A DNA stretch of 64,000 bases from Dehalococcoidia bacterium (lineage in GTDB: Bacteria; Chloroflexota; Dehalococcoidia; UBA2979). Made by a program: the position numbers and the translations under genes. Within the stretch, counting starts at the first letter, position 1, and every line of letters begins with the position of its first letter. The notes under the pieces were generated by a model that saw nothing but the letters and a program-made list of their open reading frames with translations, searched no databases and was not told the DNA's origin. Below are positions 44,777 through 53,428 of the stretch, one piece after another. Location: positions 1-64,000 of the forward strand of contig JANQNP010000004.1 in NCBI GenBank assembly GCA_028279505.1. The letters are read 5' to 3'.

Positions 44777-45154
44777 CTACGCCGTCGAGGCGACCGGCCC
44801 GAGCGGCGCACCCCCGAGAATGTGCATGTGCACATGGAACACGGTCTGCCCGGCGTCCGCCCCGTTGTTCAGCACGAGCCGGTACCCACCCTCCTCGAGC
44901 CCAAGCTCGCGGGCGATCCGCGTCGCCGTGACGGTCATCCGCCCCAGCATCGCCTCATCCTCCGTGGTGAACGCCTGCGGCCCAGTCGGAGCTTCGCCGC
45001 GCGGGATCACCAGCACATGCGTCGGCGCCGAGGGCGCGATGTCACGGAACGCAACGAACTCGTCGTCCTCATAGACGCGGTCGCTCGGGATCTCGTCACG
45101 AAGGATCCTCGCGAAGATGTTGTCCGGATCGTAGGCGGCCACGGCTCGCTCCAT
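44777..45154 (-). CDS. HIT-family protein (HINT-type)
   Basis: A 125-aa histidine-triad hydrolase. It has NIFARILRDEIPSDRVYEDD, DIAPSAPTHVLVIPR and the triad FHVHMHILGG, the classical layout of bacterial HinT proteins that cleave adenosine 5'-phosphoramidates. The start is ATG at 45154. It is divergent from the ClC gene with only 74 bases between them. It resembles mainstream HinT more closely than the shorter HIT protein at 29334. Confidence 0.92.
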   Translation of the reverse strand: MERAVAAYDPDNIFARILRDEIPSDRVYEDDEFVAFRDIAPSAPTHVLVIPRGEAPTGPQAFTTEDEAMLGRMTVTATRIARELGLEEGGYRLVLNNGADAGQTVFHVHMHILGGAPLGPVASTA

Positions 45155-45228
45155 TCGATGCTCGCTGGACCTCGGGCCCCGCGGGGTCGAGTTGCGGGTC
45201 AGACCCTGAGCGCTACGATGCCGTCAGC

Positions 45229-47298
45229 GTGACCCTCTCGCAAACCGCCACGCGCGCCCAGGCGCGCCTCCTTCGCCGCACGCGAGTCCTGATCGAACGC
45301 TCGCCCAGCGGCGGCCCCATGATCATGGCTACCTTCATCGGCCTCCTAACCGGCCTAGGCGCCGCCGCCTTCGAAACCATGATCGACGGCGTCGACGCGA
45401 TCGCCTTCGACTGGCTCCTCAACGACGTTCTCGCTCCCTGGGGCGACTGGAAGCTGATCATCGCGCCAGCGCTCGGTGGGTTGCTGGTCGGGGTCTTCAC
45501 CTACCTCTTCGCTCGTGACGCCCGAGGGGCCGGTGTGGCGCCGGTGCTGCTCTCTGTCGAGGCGAACGCGGGGCGGATGAACCCGTGGATCGTCCTCACG
45601 AAACCGATCGCCTCGGCGTTGACGATCGGCTCCGGCGGGTCGGCCGGGAAGGAAGGTCCGGTCGTCCAGATCGGAGCCTCGATCGGGTCGACGATCGCGC
45701 GGATGCTGCGGCTATCCGACGAGAACGTGAAGTTGATGCTGGCCTCCGGCGCAGCGGGTGGCATCGCCGCGACGTTCAATGCGCCGATCGCCGGCGTGTT
45801 CTTCGCCCTCGAGGTGATCCTGCGGCGCTTCAACACGCGGAACTTCAGCGTCGTCGTCCTCGCCTCGGTCGTAGCGACCACGACAGCCGTGTTCCTAAGA
45901 GGTGACGACCCGACGGTCGGAATCCAGCCGCACGAGCTGGAGAACGCGCTGGTCGAGATCCCGCTCTACGGGCTCCTCGGCGGGTTGGCCGGGGCACTCA
46001 GCGTCGGCTTCATGCGGTCGCTGTACTGGACCGAGGACCGCTTCGCCGGGGCGCGGCTGCACCCGCTGTTCCTGCCGGCGGTCGGCGGGCTCCTCGTGGG
46101 GGCGTTGGGACTCATCGACCGCGATGTGCTGGGTTTGGGTGACGAGACGCTCGGCGAGGCGCTGACGGGCGACGCTGCGATCCGTGCGCTGCTGGTCGTG
46201 ATGGTGCTGAAGGTGGCGGCCACGTCGCTGACAATTGGCAGCGGCGGTAGCGGCGGCGTGTTCGGCCCGTCACTGTTCATCGGGGCAATGCTGGGCGCCG
46301 CGTTCGGTGGGATCGTGAACGAGGTGCTGCCGAATCAGACGGCCTCGTCAGGTGCATACGCGACGGTGGGGATGGCGGCGCTGACGGCCGGGACGGCTCG
46401 CTCACCGATCACGGCAGTGCTGATCATCTTCGAGCTGACACGGGACTACGAGATCATCCTGCCAGTGATGACGGCGGTCGTGACCGCGACGCTGGCCTCG
46501 CAGCTCCTGAGCCGCGACACGATCTACACCTACCGGCTGTCGCGGCGCGGTGTGGTGATCGAGGAGGAACAACTCCCCGACAACGTGATGCAGACGCTAC
46601 GAGTGTCCGATGCAATGAGTCCCGTCGGCCTGCGCGTCGATCCGACGGTCCCGGTGACCGAGGTCGCGATGGAGCTGGCCGACGACCGCGAGACGATCGC
46701 GCTGGTGGTCGATGACAATGGCGAGCTGAGCGGCGTCATCACCGACACTGACGTCACCCAGGCGCTGAGCGCCGGCGAGGAGGCGCTCACCGCGCAGGAC
46801 GTCTGCACCACCGACGTGCAGACGATCTTCCCCGACCAGACCTTGCACGAGGCGCTCGGCGTGTTCGCGGGGCGATCGATGCACGCGATGCCGGTGACGC
46901 TACGCGAGCAGCCCGGGATGCCCTGCGGGGTGCTGCGGCGGAGCGACATCACGAACGCCTACGCGTCCGCGATCGAGTCTCGCGATGCGCAAGTGCGGCG
47001 CGGCCGCCTCCGTCGCGCGCTGAGCGACGACGTGCGCTACCTGGAGCTGAGGGTGGAGCGCGGGAGCGTCCTGAATGGGCACCGGATCAGCGAGCTGGAG
47101 CTGCCGGCGAACGCGATCATGGTGACGGTGCGACACGACGGGGCGACGATCATCCCTCGAGGGCACACGCGGCTGATTACGGGCGATCGGGTGACGGTGA
47201 TCGCGGCTGCAAGCGCCGTCGATGAGATGCAAGCGATGTTTCGTGCGATGCCGGAGGACGAAGACCGGCCGCCGTGGCGGCTCGACCGGCCCGACTAG
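45229..47298 (+). CDS. ClC-type chloride channel/antiporter with CBS and RCK_C domains
   Basis: A 689-aa membrane protein. The ClC core has the chloride-path signatures GSGGSAGKEGPVVQIGAS (with the gating Glu of the G-K-E-G-P motif) and GSGGSGGVFGPSLFIGAMLG. After about residue 430 come two CBS domains (DAMSPVGLRV and an equivalent near DVCTTDVQTIF), and a TrkA-C/RCK_C-like domain at the end (HRISELELPANAIMVTVRHD). The GTG at 45229 is followed by basic residues. Regulation by nucleotides through CBS is likely; channel or exchanger cannot be decided. Confidence 0.92.
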   Translation: MTLSQTATRAQARLLRRTRVLIERSPSGGPMIMATFIGLLTGLGAAAFETMIDGVDAIAFDWLLNDVLAPWGDWKLIIAPALGGLLVGVFTYLFARDARGAGVAPVLLSVEANAGRMNPWIVLTKPIASALTIGSGGSAGKEGPVVQIGASIGSTIARMLRLSDENVKLMLASGAAGGIAATFNAPIAGVFFALEVILRRFNTRNFSVVVLASVVATTTAVFLRGDDPTVGIQPHELENALVEIPLYGLLGGLAGALSVGFMRSLYWTEDRFAGARLHPLFLPAVGGLLVGALGLIDRDVLGLGDETLGEALTGDAAIRALLVVMVLKVAATSLTIGSGGSGGVFGPSLFIGAMLGAAFGGIVNEVLPNQTASSGAYATVGMAALTAGTARSPITAVLIIFELTRDYEIILPVMTAVVTATLASQLLSRDTIYTYRLSRRGVVIEEEQLPDNVMQTLRVSDAMSPVGLRVDPTVPVTEVAMELADDRETIALVVDDNGELSGVITDTDVTQALSAGEEALTAQDVCTTDVQTIFPDQTLHEALGVFAGRSMHAMPVTLREQPGMPCGVLRRSDITNAYASAIESRDAQVRRGRLRRALSDDVRYLELRVERGSVLNGHRISELELPANAIMVTVRHDGATIIPRGHTRLITGDRVTVIAAASAVDEMQAMFRAMPEDEDRPPWRLDRPD

Positions 47299-47323
47299 CG
47301 CCGCGGTCTCTCCGCTACGTCGT

Positions 47324-48523
47324 CTACCCGACCGCGAGCGGGAGCTTCGTCAGGCCGCGCAGCAGCAGCGTACCGCCGCGTTCTGGGTCGCCCTCGCCGC
47401 GACCGATCGAGGGATAGCGAGCGAGCAGGGCGCCGAAGGTGACCTCCGCCTCGAGGCGCGCGAGCGGAGCGCCGAGGCAGAAGTGTGGCCCCATGCCGAA
47501 CGAGAGGTGGCGGTTCGGCTCGCGGGTCGGCTGGAAGGCCGCCGGTTCGGGGAATTGGTTGGGGTCGTGGTTGGCGGCTCCAACCATGATCATCAAGACG
47601 TCGCCAGCCTCGACCGTCTGATTGCCGAGCGCGGTTGGCTCGCGCGCGATGCGGACGACTGCCTGCACCGGCGAGTCGTAGCGGAGCATCTCCTCGATCG
47701 CCGCCGGGATCCTGCTCGGGTCTGCGCGGAGGGCGGCGGCGGCTTCGGGATGGTCGAGGAGGGCGAGCGTTCCGTTGCCGATCAGGTTGGTCGTCGTCTC
47801 GTTGCCGGCGACGAGTAGGAGGATCGCGAAGGCGAGGATCTCGTCGGTGGTGAGCTGCTCGGCTTCCTCGGCGGCGACGAGTGCGGAGATCAGGTCGTCA
47901 CGCGGGGCTGAGCGGCGCTCTGCGACGAAGCGGCCGAAGTACTCGATCAGCTCGAGGGTCGTTTCGCGGGCCTCGTTGAGCACGGCCTCCGAGTTCATGA
48001 CGTCGGTCGTGGCGGCGAGCGCGTTCGACCAGGTCTTGAAACGGTCGCGGTCCTCGGGTGGGACGCCGAGCAATTCGGCGATCACGATCACCGGGAGCGG
48101 CTGCGCGAGGCCCGCCATCAGCTCGAAGCCGCCGGACGACGGCGCAGCATCGAGGAGCTCCGTTGCGATCTCCTCGATGCGGGGGCGCAGCTCCTCGACG
48201 CGTCGCGGTGTGAAGACGCGGTTGACGATGCCGCGCATGCGCGTGTGCGCCGGCGGGTCGATCGAGAGCAGCGTCTGTGCCTCGCCGAGGGGTGACTGGG
48301 CGCGCTGCTCGCGGATCGCTTCGCCGAGCTGACCGCCGGCGTGACGGCCGTCCGAGGAGAACGTGGCCGCGTCTCGGAGGACGGTGATGCAGTCGTCGTA
48401 GCGGGTGAGGATCCACGCCTGCATGGCGATGCTGCGGTGGACCGGGTCCTCGCCGCGGAGTCGCCCGTACTGCAGGTACGGATTCGCCTTGAAGGAGGGG
48501 ACGAACGGGTTGAAGACGGCCAT
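47324..48523 (-). CDS. Cytochrome P450
   Basis: A 399-aa soluble bacterial P450 monooxygenase. It has the I-helix oxygen-activation motif AGNETT, the E-x-x-R of EEMLRYDSPV and the heme-thiolate loop FGMGPHFCLGAPLARLE, where Cys is the heme ligand. No reductase domain is fused, and no ferredoxin gene is adjacent, so electron partners must lie elsewhere. Hydroxylation of a lipid or terpenoid is possible but unproven. It converges on the ClC gene. Confidence 0.94.
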   Translation of the reverse strand: MAVFNPFVPSFKANPYLQYGRLRGEDPVHRSIAMQAWILTRYDDCITVLRDAATFSSDGRHAGGQLGEAIREQRAQSPLGEAQTLLSIDPPAHTRMRGIVNRVFTPRRVEELRPRIEEIATELLDAAPSSGGFELMAGLAQPLPVIVIAELLGVPPEDRDRFKTWSNALAATTDVMNSEAVLNEARETTLELIEYFGRFVAERRSAPRDDLISALVAAEEAEQLTTDEILAFAILLLVAGNETTTNLIGNGTLALLDHPEAAAALRADPSRIPAAIEEMLRYDSPVQAVVRIAREPTALGNQTVEAGDVLMIMVGAANHDPNQFPEPAAFQPTREPNRHLSFGMGPHFCLGAPLARLEAEVTFGALLARYPSIGRGEGDPERGGTLLLRGLTKLPLAVG

Positions 48524-48674
48524 GGCGTCGATCGTACCGCGAGTGCTGTGCGGCGGCCGCGTCGCTCGGCGCCTCTACCCCAAAAGGCCGTGAACCGTTT
48601 CGTTGGTATCGTCTGAACCGAGGTCGGCGAACGCCCGGGAGCCGGCTCAGCGAGCAATTCCAGGGGAGCGATCC

Positions 48675-50036
48675 GTGGCCGCGACCGAGGCCTATGCTCC
48701 GCAGTACGCGTCGCGCCCGCCGATGGGGCGCTGGCGGCGGACGCTCCCGCTCGCGGGGACGGTGACGGCGCTGTGGTTGCGCTGGCGGTGGCTGCGGATC
48801 CAACGCCGCATCCGTGGGACCGAGCGGATGACCGAGGCGACGCACCGCTTCCACCAGCAGGCCGCGGTGGCGGTCGTGCGACGGGCGCTCAAGCAGCAGG
48901 GCCTGATCATCAAGACCTGCCAGTTCCTCGGCAGTCGCGCCGACATCCTGATGGACGAGTACGTGCGGACGCTCTCGCTCGTCCACGACCAGGTGCCGCC
49001 GCGACCGTGGGCGGAGATGCGACCGTTGATCGAACGGGAGCTCGGCGGGTCGATCGCCGACCTGTACGCGGAGTTCGACCACGAGCCGGTCGCCGCCGCC
49101 TCCCTCGCCCAGGTCTACCGCGCGCGGCTGCACGACGGCACCCGCGTCGCGGTGAAGGTGCAGTACCCCGGGGTCGAGCGGATCGTGCAGCACGACCTCG
49201 ATGCGCTGCGGATGCTGGTGAACATCTGGGCCAAGTTCGAGCAGGTGATCGACTTCCGGCCGATCGTTGACGAGATGGCGCGCAACGCGCCGGAAGAGGT
49301 CGACTTCGTCCACGAGGGTCAGGCGGCAGAACGGCTCGCGGCGCTGCTCGCCGACCGCGCCGACGTGGTGGTCCCGAACATCCACTGGGATCGTTCGTCG
49401 CGGCGCGTGCTGACGATGGACTACATCGACGGCGTGAAGATCAGCGATGTCGAACGCCAGCGTGAACTGGGGATCAACACGCCCCAGGTCGCTGAGTCGC
49501 TGATCGACCTCTACAACACCATGATCCTCGAGCGGGGGATGTTCCACGCCGACCCCCACCCGGGAAACCTGTTCGTCGTGCCGCCCGAGGAACCCGGCGG
49601 GAAAGCGCGGATTGGCCTCGTCGACTTCGGGCTGACCAAGACATTGCCAGACGAGTTCCGGGAGCAGTTGATCGTGCTCACGAGCGCGATCGTCAGCGAG
49701 CAGCCCGAGGCAATCACGGGGACGATGGAAGGCATGGGCTTCCGCACCCGTGAGCGGAACGATGAGACCTATACCGCGCTCGGCGAGGCGTTCCTCGGCG
49801 ACGTGCTGCGCTCCGGGAAGCCGTACGCCGACCAGGAGATGGTGGCCGACATCAACGAGCGGCTCGGTGCGGTGCTGCGCTCCAACCCATTGGTGGACGT
49901 CCCGGGCGACGTGATCCTGATTGCCCGCGTGATGGGGCTCCTGTCCGGGCTCGGGAAGATGCTGGAGTCCGAAACGGACCTGCTCGACGCTCTACTCCCC
50001 TATCTCGACCCTGACGCCGAGGCGGTTGCCGGCTAA
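48675..50036 (+). CDS. ABC1/UbiB/AarF-family atypical kinase
   Basis: A 453-aa protein-kinase-like protein of the UbiB family, often linked to quinone or lipid metabolism. It has the N-terminal Lys/Gln motif as LIIKTCQFLGSRADIL (normally K-x-G-Q; here K-T-C-Q), the Ala-rich loop AAASLAQVYRARL, the VAVKVQYPG lysine, FHADPHPGN and the DFG-type LVDFGLTK. The GTG at 48675, preceded by CAGGGGAGCG, was preferred over a longer frame. It stands upstream of, but 200 bases from, the TetR operon. Confidence 0.9.
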   Translation: MAATEAYAPQYASRPPMGRWRRTLPLAGTVTALWLRWRWLRIQRRIRGTERMTEATHRFHQQAAVAVVRRALKQQGLIIKTCQFLGSRADILMDEYVRTLSLVHDQVPPRPWAEMRPLIERELGGSIADLYAEFDHEPVAAASLAQVYRARLHDGTRVAVKVQYPGVERIVQHDLDALRMLVNIWAKFEQVIDFRPIVDEMARNAPEEVDFVHEGQAAERLAALLADRADVVVPNIHWDRSSRRVLTMDYIDGVKISDVERQRELGINTPQVAESLIDLYNTMILERGMFHADPHPGNLFVVPPEEPGGKARIGLVDFGLTKTLPDEFREQLIVLTSAIVSEQPEAITGTMEGMGFRTRERNDETYTALGEAFLGDVLRSGKPYADQEMVADINERLGAVLRSNPLVDVPGDVILIARVMGLLSGLGKMLESETDLLDALLPYLDPDAEAVAG

Positions 50037-50169
50037 CGATTCTCGCGCCGCGTCCCTGACATCAGTCTCGATTTCCGTCCAATACATCCCGAGAACGCTG
50101 TCGATCCGACGGTCCTCCGCCCGTCGACTACGTGAGCGTCGTCCGAATGGCCGACTTGCTGTCGGGTGA

Positions 50170-50185
50170 ATGAATGATTATTCAT
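50170..50185 (+). promoter_or_regulatory. Palindromic operator, TetR/FadR-like
   Basis: ATGAAT and ATTCAT are separated by GATT (50170-50185), a perfect 6-4-6 inverted repeat in a local A/T-rich patch. It resembles the TGAATGA...TCATTCA operators of TetR-type fatty-acid regulators. A possible -35 (TTGCTG, 50156-50161) lies just upstream, so binding here would block transcription of the TetR-MMPL operon. Confidence 0.6.
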
Positions 50186-50234
50186 CTTTGTGACGAGTGG
50201 CACGATGTATGACGTTGTACGAGCCGGAGTAGCC

Positions 50235-50879
50235 GTGGTTCCGTCATCCGACGCCTACCTGGAAGAGCGCAAAGCGGAGATCCTGAACGCGGCGCGAGCC
50301 GTGTTCATTCGCCATGGCTTCGAGCGCGCGACGATGCAGGACATCGCGACCGAGGTCGGGATCAGTCCCGGTGCGATCTACCGCTACTTCCCCAGCAAGG
50401 ACGACCTGATCACGGTCGTGTGCGCGGCGGCCGGTGCCGCCGAGATGCGCGCGTTCGAGGAGCGACGCGAGGGTCAGAGCGCCCTCGAGCTGCTGATCGA
50501 AGGAGGCCGCGAGGTGTGGGAGGGGCTGCTCGACGCGGAGGCCCTCGACACGGCGCGGATGAACCTCGAGGCGACGGTCGCGGCGATGCGGCACCCGGAG
50601 ACCATCGGCGAGCCGCTCCGCGAGGAGATGAACGGCATCCGCGAGCACATCGCGGAGGTGGTGCACCTCGCGCAGGCCGAAGGCTCGATCGATCCGGAAC
50701 TGGACGCGGCGGCGCTCGGCTCGTTGCTGCTCTCACTGACGCTCGGAACGCAGATGTTGATGGTGCAGATGTCAGGTGACGTCGACGCGGACGCGATCTG
50801 GCAGCTCACCACCCGAATGGTGCGGGGCCTCGGCCCTGAGGAACTCCAGGGGCTCACGCCCGGGAAGGCGAAGCAATGA
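50235..50879 (+). CDS. TetR/AcrR-family transcriptional regulator
   Basis: A DNA-binding repressor of about 214 aa. The N-terminal helix-turn-helix is TMQDIATEVGISPGAIYRYF, followed by SKDDLITVV, then a ligand-binding helical domain. The start is uncertain: GTG at 50235 has CGGAG upstream, but ATG 50205 or GTG 50190 would add 10 or 15 residues. It overlaps the MMPL gene by 4 bases (ATGA), so it probably controls that exporter and itself through the palindrome at 50170. The ligand is unknown; the operator resembles fatty-acid regulators. Confidence 0.88.
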   Translation: MVPSSDAYLEERKAEILNAARAVFIRHGFERATMQDIATEVGISPGAIYRYFPSKDDLITVVCAAAGAAEMRAFEERREGQSALELLIEGGREVWEGLLDAEALDTARMNLEATVAAMRHPETIGEPLREEMNGIREHIAEVVHLAQAEGSIDPELDAAALGSLLLSLTLGTQMLMVQMSGDVDADAIWQLTTRMVRGLGPEELQGLTPGKAKQ

Positions 50880-53323
50880 ACAGTCTTGGATTCACAGGGC
50901 GGATGGCTGCCGCGAGCGCACGGCGGCCCTGGACGGTGATCATCGCCTGGGTGGCGGCGATCGTGCTGTTGCAGGGCAGCGCTGGGGCGATGGGCGGGGT
51001 GTTCACCACGCAGATTGAGTTCACGAACGACCCGGAGTCGCAGCGTGGCCTCGAACTCCTCGAGACGGCGCGCGGACCGATCCCGCTGCAGGAGACGGTC
51101 GTCGTCAGCCATCCGACGCTGTTAGTGGACGACCCGGAGTTCGAGTCGTTCGTCACCAGTCTCACCAACGACCTCCGTCAGCACCCTGAGGACCTTGTCG
51201 CGGCCGCGACGATCTCGTACTACGAGGCGGTGCAGGCCAACGTCCCAACGGCCGAAGGCCTCGTGAACGACGAGCGCACGCGGACGATCATCCCGACGCA
51301 GTTCGTCGGTGAGCTGGACGACTCCGCGCCTCGCGTGGAGGCGCTGCACGAGATCCTCGACGAGGCGGCGGCCGGCACTGAATTCGAGCTGCTGTCCGCG
51401 GGGTTCGCGAGCATCAACGAGGAGTTCAACGTCGCGGCTGAGGAGGACCTCAGCTCCGAGGCGTTCGTGCTCCCGCTCGCGTTCATCATCCTGATCCTGG
51501 TCTTTGGCGCCGTCGTCGCGGCGTTCCTGCCGATGGGCATCGCTGCGCTGTCGTTGGCCGGATCGTTCGCGGTGATCACGCTGATCTCCGAGATCTGGCC
51601 GCTCTCGACCTTCGTCTTCAACGTGACGCTGATGATCGGGCTCGCGGTCGGGATCGACTACGCGCTGTTCATCGTCGAGCGCTTCCGCGAGGAGCGCGCG
51701 ATTGGCCGCGAGGTGGTCGACGCCGTCGGCATCGCCGGCGACACGGCGAGCCGCGCGGTGCTGTTCTCCGGCCTGACGGTCGTGATCGCGCTGCTGGGCA
51801 TGCTGATCGTCCCGACCAGCATCTTCCGCTCGTTCGGCATCGGCGCGATCTCGGTCGTGCTGTTCGCGGTGGCGATCTCGCTGACGCTGCTACCAGCGGT
51901 GCTGCGACTGATGGACGACCGCGTGAATCTGGTACGGCCGTTCTGGGGCCTCGTGGTGCTCGGTGGACTGGGTGCCGTGCTATTCGCCGCCGGGTCGCCT
52001 CCGGTCCTGGTCGCGGTGACGGTCTTTGCGGCAGGGATCCCGGCCGTGCTGACCGTGTTGCGGGGCGGCGCGATCGGCCTGCACGCCGAAGAGCTGAACG
52101 CCGAGGACTACGAGCACCACGCCGAGCAGGGGTTCTGGAGCCAGGCGGCACGTGCCGTGATGGCGCGGCCGTGGATCAGCGTCATCGGCAGCGCGGGGCT
52201 GCTGGTGGTGCTCGCGATCCCGTTCCTGCAGATCGAGCTCGGCTTCTCGGGCCCCTCGGCGCTGCCCGAGGACCTCGAAGCACGCCAGGCGTTCGAGATC
52301 CTCGATGAGGACTTCTTCGCCGGGGCGAGCACGCCGACCGACATCTCAATCCAGGCGAGCGATGTGTCGACCCCTGAGATTCAGGACGCGATCCAGGAGC
52401 TGTTCGCCGCGGTCGAAGCAGACGTCGACGCCAACGTGCTCGTCCCGAGCCTCGGCGCGCCCGACGTGACGACCCTGATGGAGTCGCCCTCGGACGGCCG
52501 GATCGCGGTGAACGGCGACAACACGCTGGCGCTGGTGTCGATCGCGTTCGCCGGTGACACGGCGAGTGAGCAGGCGCTCAACGCGTTCGACCGGGTGCAC
52601 GACGACTACGTGCCGGCGGCGTTCGCCGGCACCGGCGCCGAGATCCTGATGAGCGGCCAGACGCCGAATAACAGCGACTTCTTCGCCAGCGTCGAGACGT
52701 ACACGCCGATTGTGTTCGCGTTCGTGCTCGGACTGTCGTTCATCCTGCTGTTGCTGGTGTTCCGCTCGATCGTCGTGCCGCTGAAGGCGATCGTGATGAA
52801 CCTGCTGTCCGTGGGCGCCGCCTACGGGGTGGTGGTCGCGATCTTCCAGCTGGGCTGGGGCGCCGATCTGCTCGGCTTCCAGACGGTCGACAAGATCGAG
52901 GCCTGGCTGCCGCTATTCCTGTTCACGATCCTGTTCGGCCTGTCGATGGACTACCACGTCTTCCTGCTGAGCCGGATCCGCGAGCACTTCGACTCGACGC
53001 ACGACAACACCGGCGCGGTGGCGTACGGACTGCGGTCGACGGCGAACATCATCACGGGCGCGGCGGCGATCATGGTCGCGGTGTTCGGCGGATTCGCCCT
53101 CGGCGACCTGACGATGTTCCAGCAGATGGGCACCGGCCTCGCGGTCGCGGTCTTCCTGGACGCCACCGTCGTGCGGACGATCCTCGTGCCGTCGGCGATG
53201 CAGCTGCTGGGTGACCGCAACTGGTACATGCCGAGCTGGCTGCTGTGGCTCCCGGACCTGCGCGTCGAGCGCGAGCCGGGTTCCGCACCGGCCGCCGCCG
53301 CCGCGAGCGGCGGAGGCGACTAG
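50876..53323 (+). CDS. MMPL-family RND transporter
   Basis: An 815-aa inner-membrane transporter with two repeats of a periplasmic loop plus six helices. The conserved Asp-Tyr pairs that carry protons are seen in GIDYALFIVERFREE (residue ~258) and SMDYHVFLLSRIREH (near 690). MMPL proteins export lipids, hopanoids or drugs. It is coupled to the TetR regulator upstream and followed by a strong terminator at 53352. The cargo is unknown; a lipid is the most likely class. Confidence 0.92.
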   Translation: MNSLGFTGRMAAASARRPWTVIIAWVAAIVLLQGSAGAMGGVFTTQIEFTNDPESQRGLELLETARGPIPLQETVVVSHPTLLVDDPEFESFVTSLTNDLRQHPEDLVAAATISYYEAVQANVPTAEGLVNDERTRTIIPTQFVGELDDSAPRVEALHEILDEAAAGTEFELLSAGFASINEEFNVAAEEDLSSEAFVLPLAFIILILVFGAVVAAFLPMGIAALSLAGSFAVITLISEIWPLSTFVFNVTLMIGLAVGIDYALFIVERFREERAIGREVVDAVGIAGDTASRAVLFSGLTVVIALLGMLIVPTSIFRSFGIGAISVVLFAVAISLTLLPAVLRLMDDRVNLVRPFWGLVVLGGLGAVLFAAGSPPVLVAVTVFAAGIPAVLTVLRGGAIGLHAEELNAEDYEHHAEQGFWSQAARAVMARPWISVIGSAGLLVVLAIPFLQIELGFSGPSALPEDLEARQAFEILDEDFFAGASTPTDISIQASDVSTPEIQDAIQELFAAVEADVDANVLVPSLGAPDVTTLMESPSDGRIAVNGDNTLALVSIAFAGDTASEQALNAFDRVHDDYVPAAFAGTGAEILMSGQTPNNSDFFASVETYTPIVFAFVLGLSFILLLLVFRSIVVPLKAIVMNLLSVGAAYGVVVAIFQLGWGADLLGFQTVDKIEAWLPLFLFTILFGLSMDYHVFLLSRIREHFDSTHDNTGAVAYGLRSTANIITGAAAIMVAVFGGFALGDLTMFQQMGTGLAVAVFLDATVVRTILVPSAMQLLGDRNWYMPSWLLWLPDLRVEREPGSAPAAAAASGGGD

Positions 53324-53351
53324 GCCGAGTCAACCAAACGGCAACCAATAC

Positions 53352-53393
53352 CAACGGGCCGGTGCTGAGCACCGGCCCGTTGTTCGTCTTTGA
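53352..53393 (+). terminator. Rho-independent terminator of the TetR-MMPL operon
   Basis: A 14-bp stem begins CAACGGGCCGGTGC at 53352 and closes at 53382 around a 3-base loop, followed by TTCGTCTTT. It lies 29 bases after the MMPL stop and could also serve the minus-strand gene ending at 53429. Confidence 0.85.
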
Positions 53394-53428
53394 GGGTGGA
53401 TAATCGCGGTGGGCGGAGCGCGCCTCGG

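Noticed and set aside
53324..53428. Small gene between MMPL and the VWA gene
   Set aside because: The gap is filled by the terminator hairpin and has no start with a ribosome binding site.
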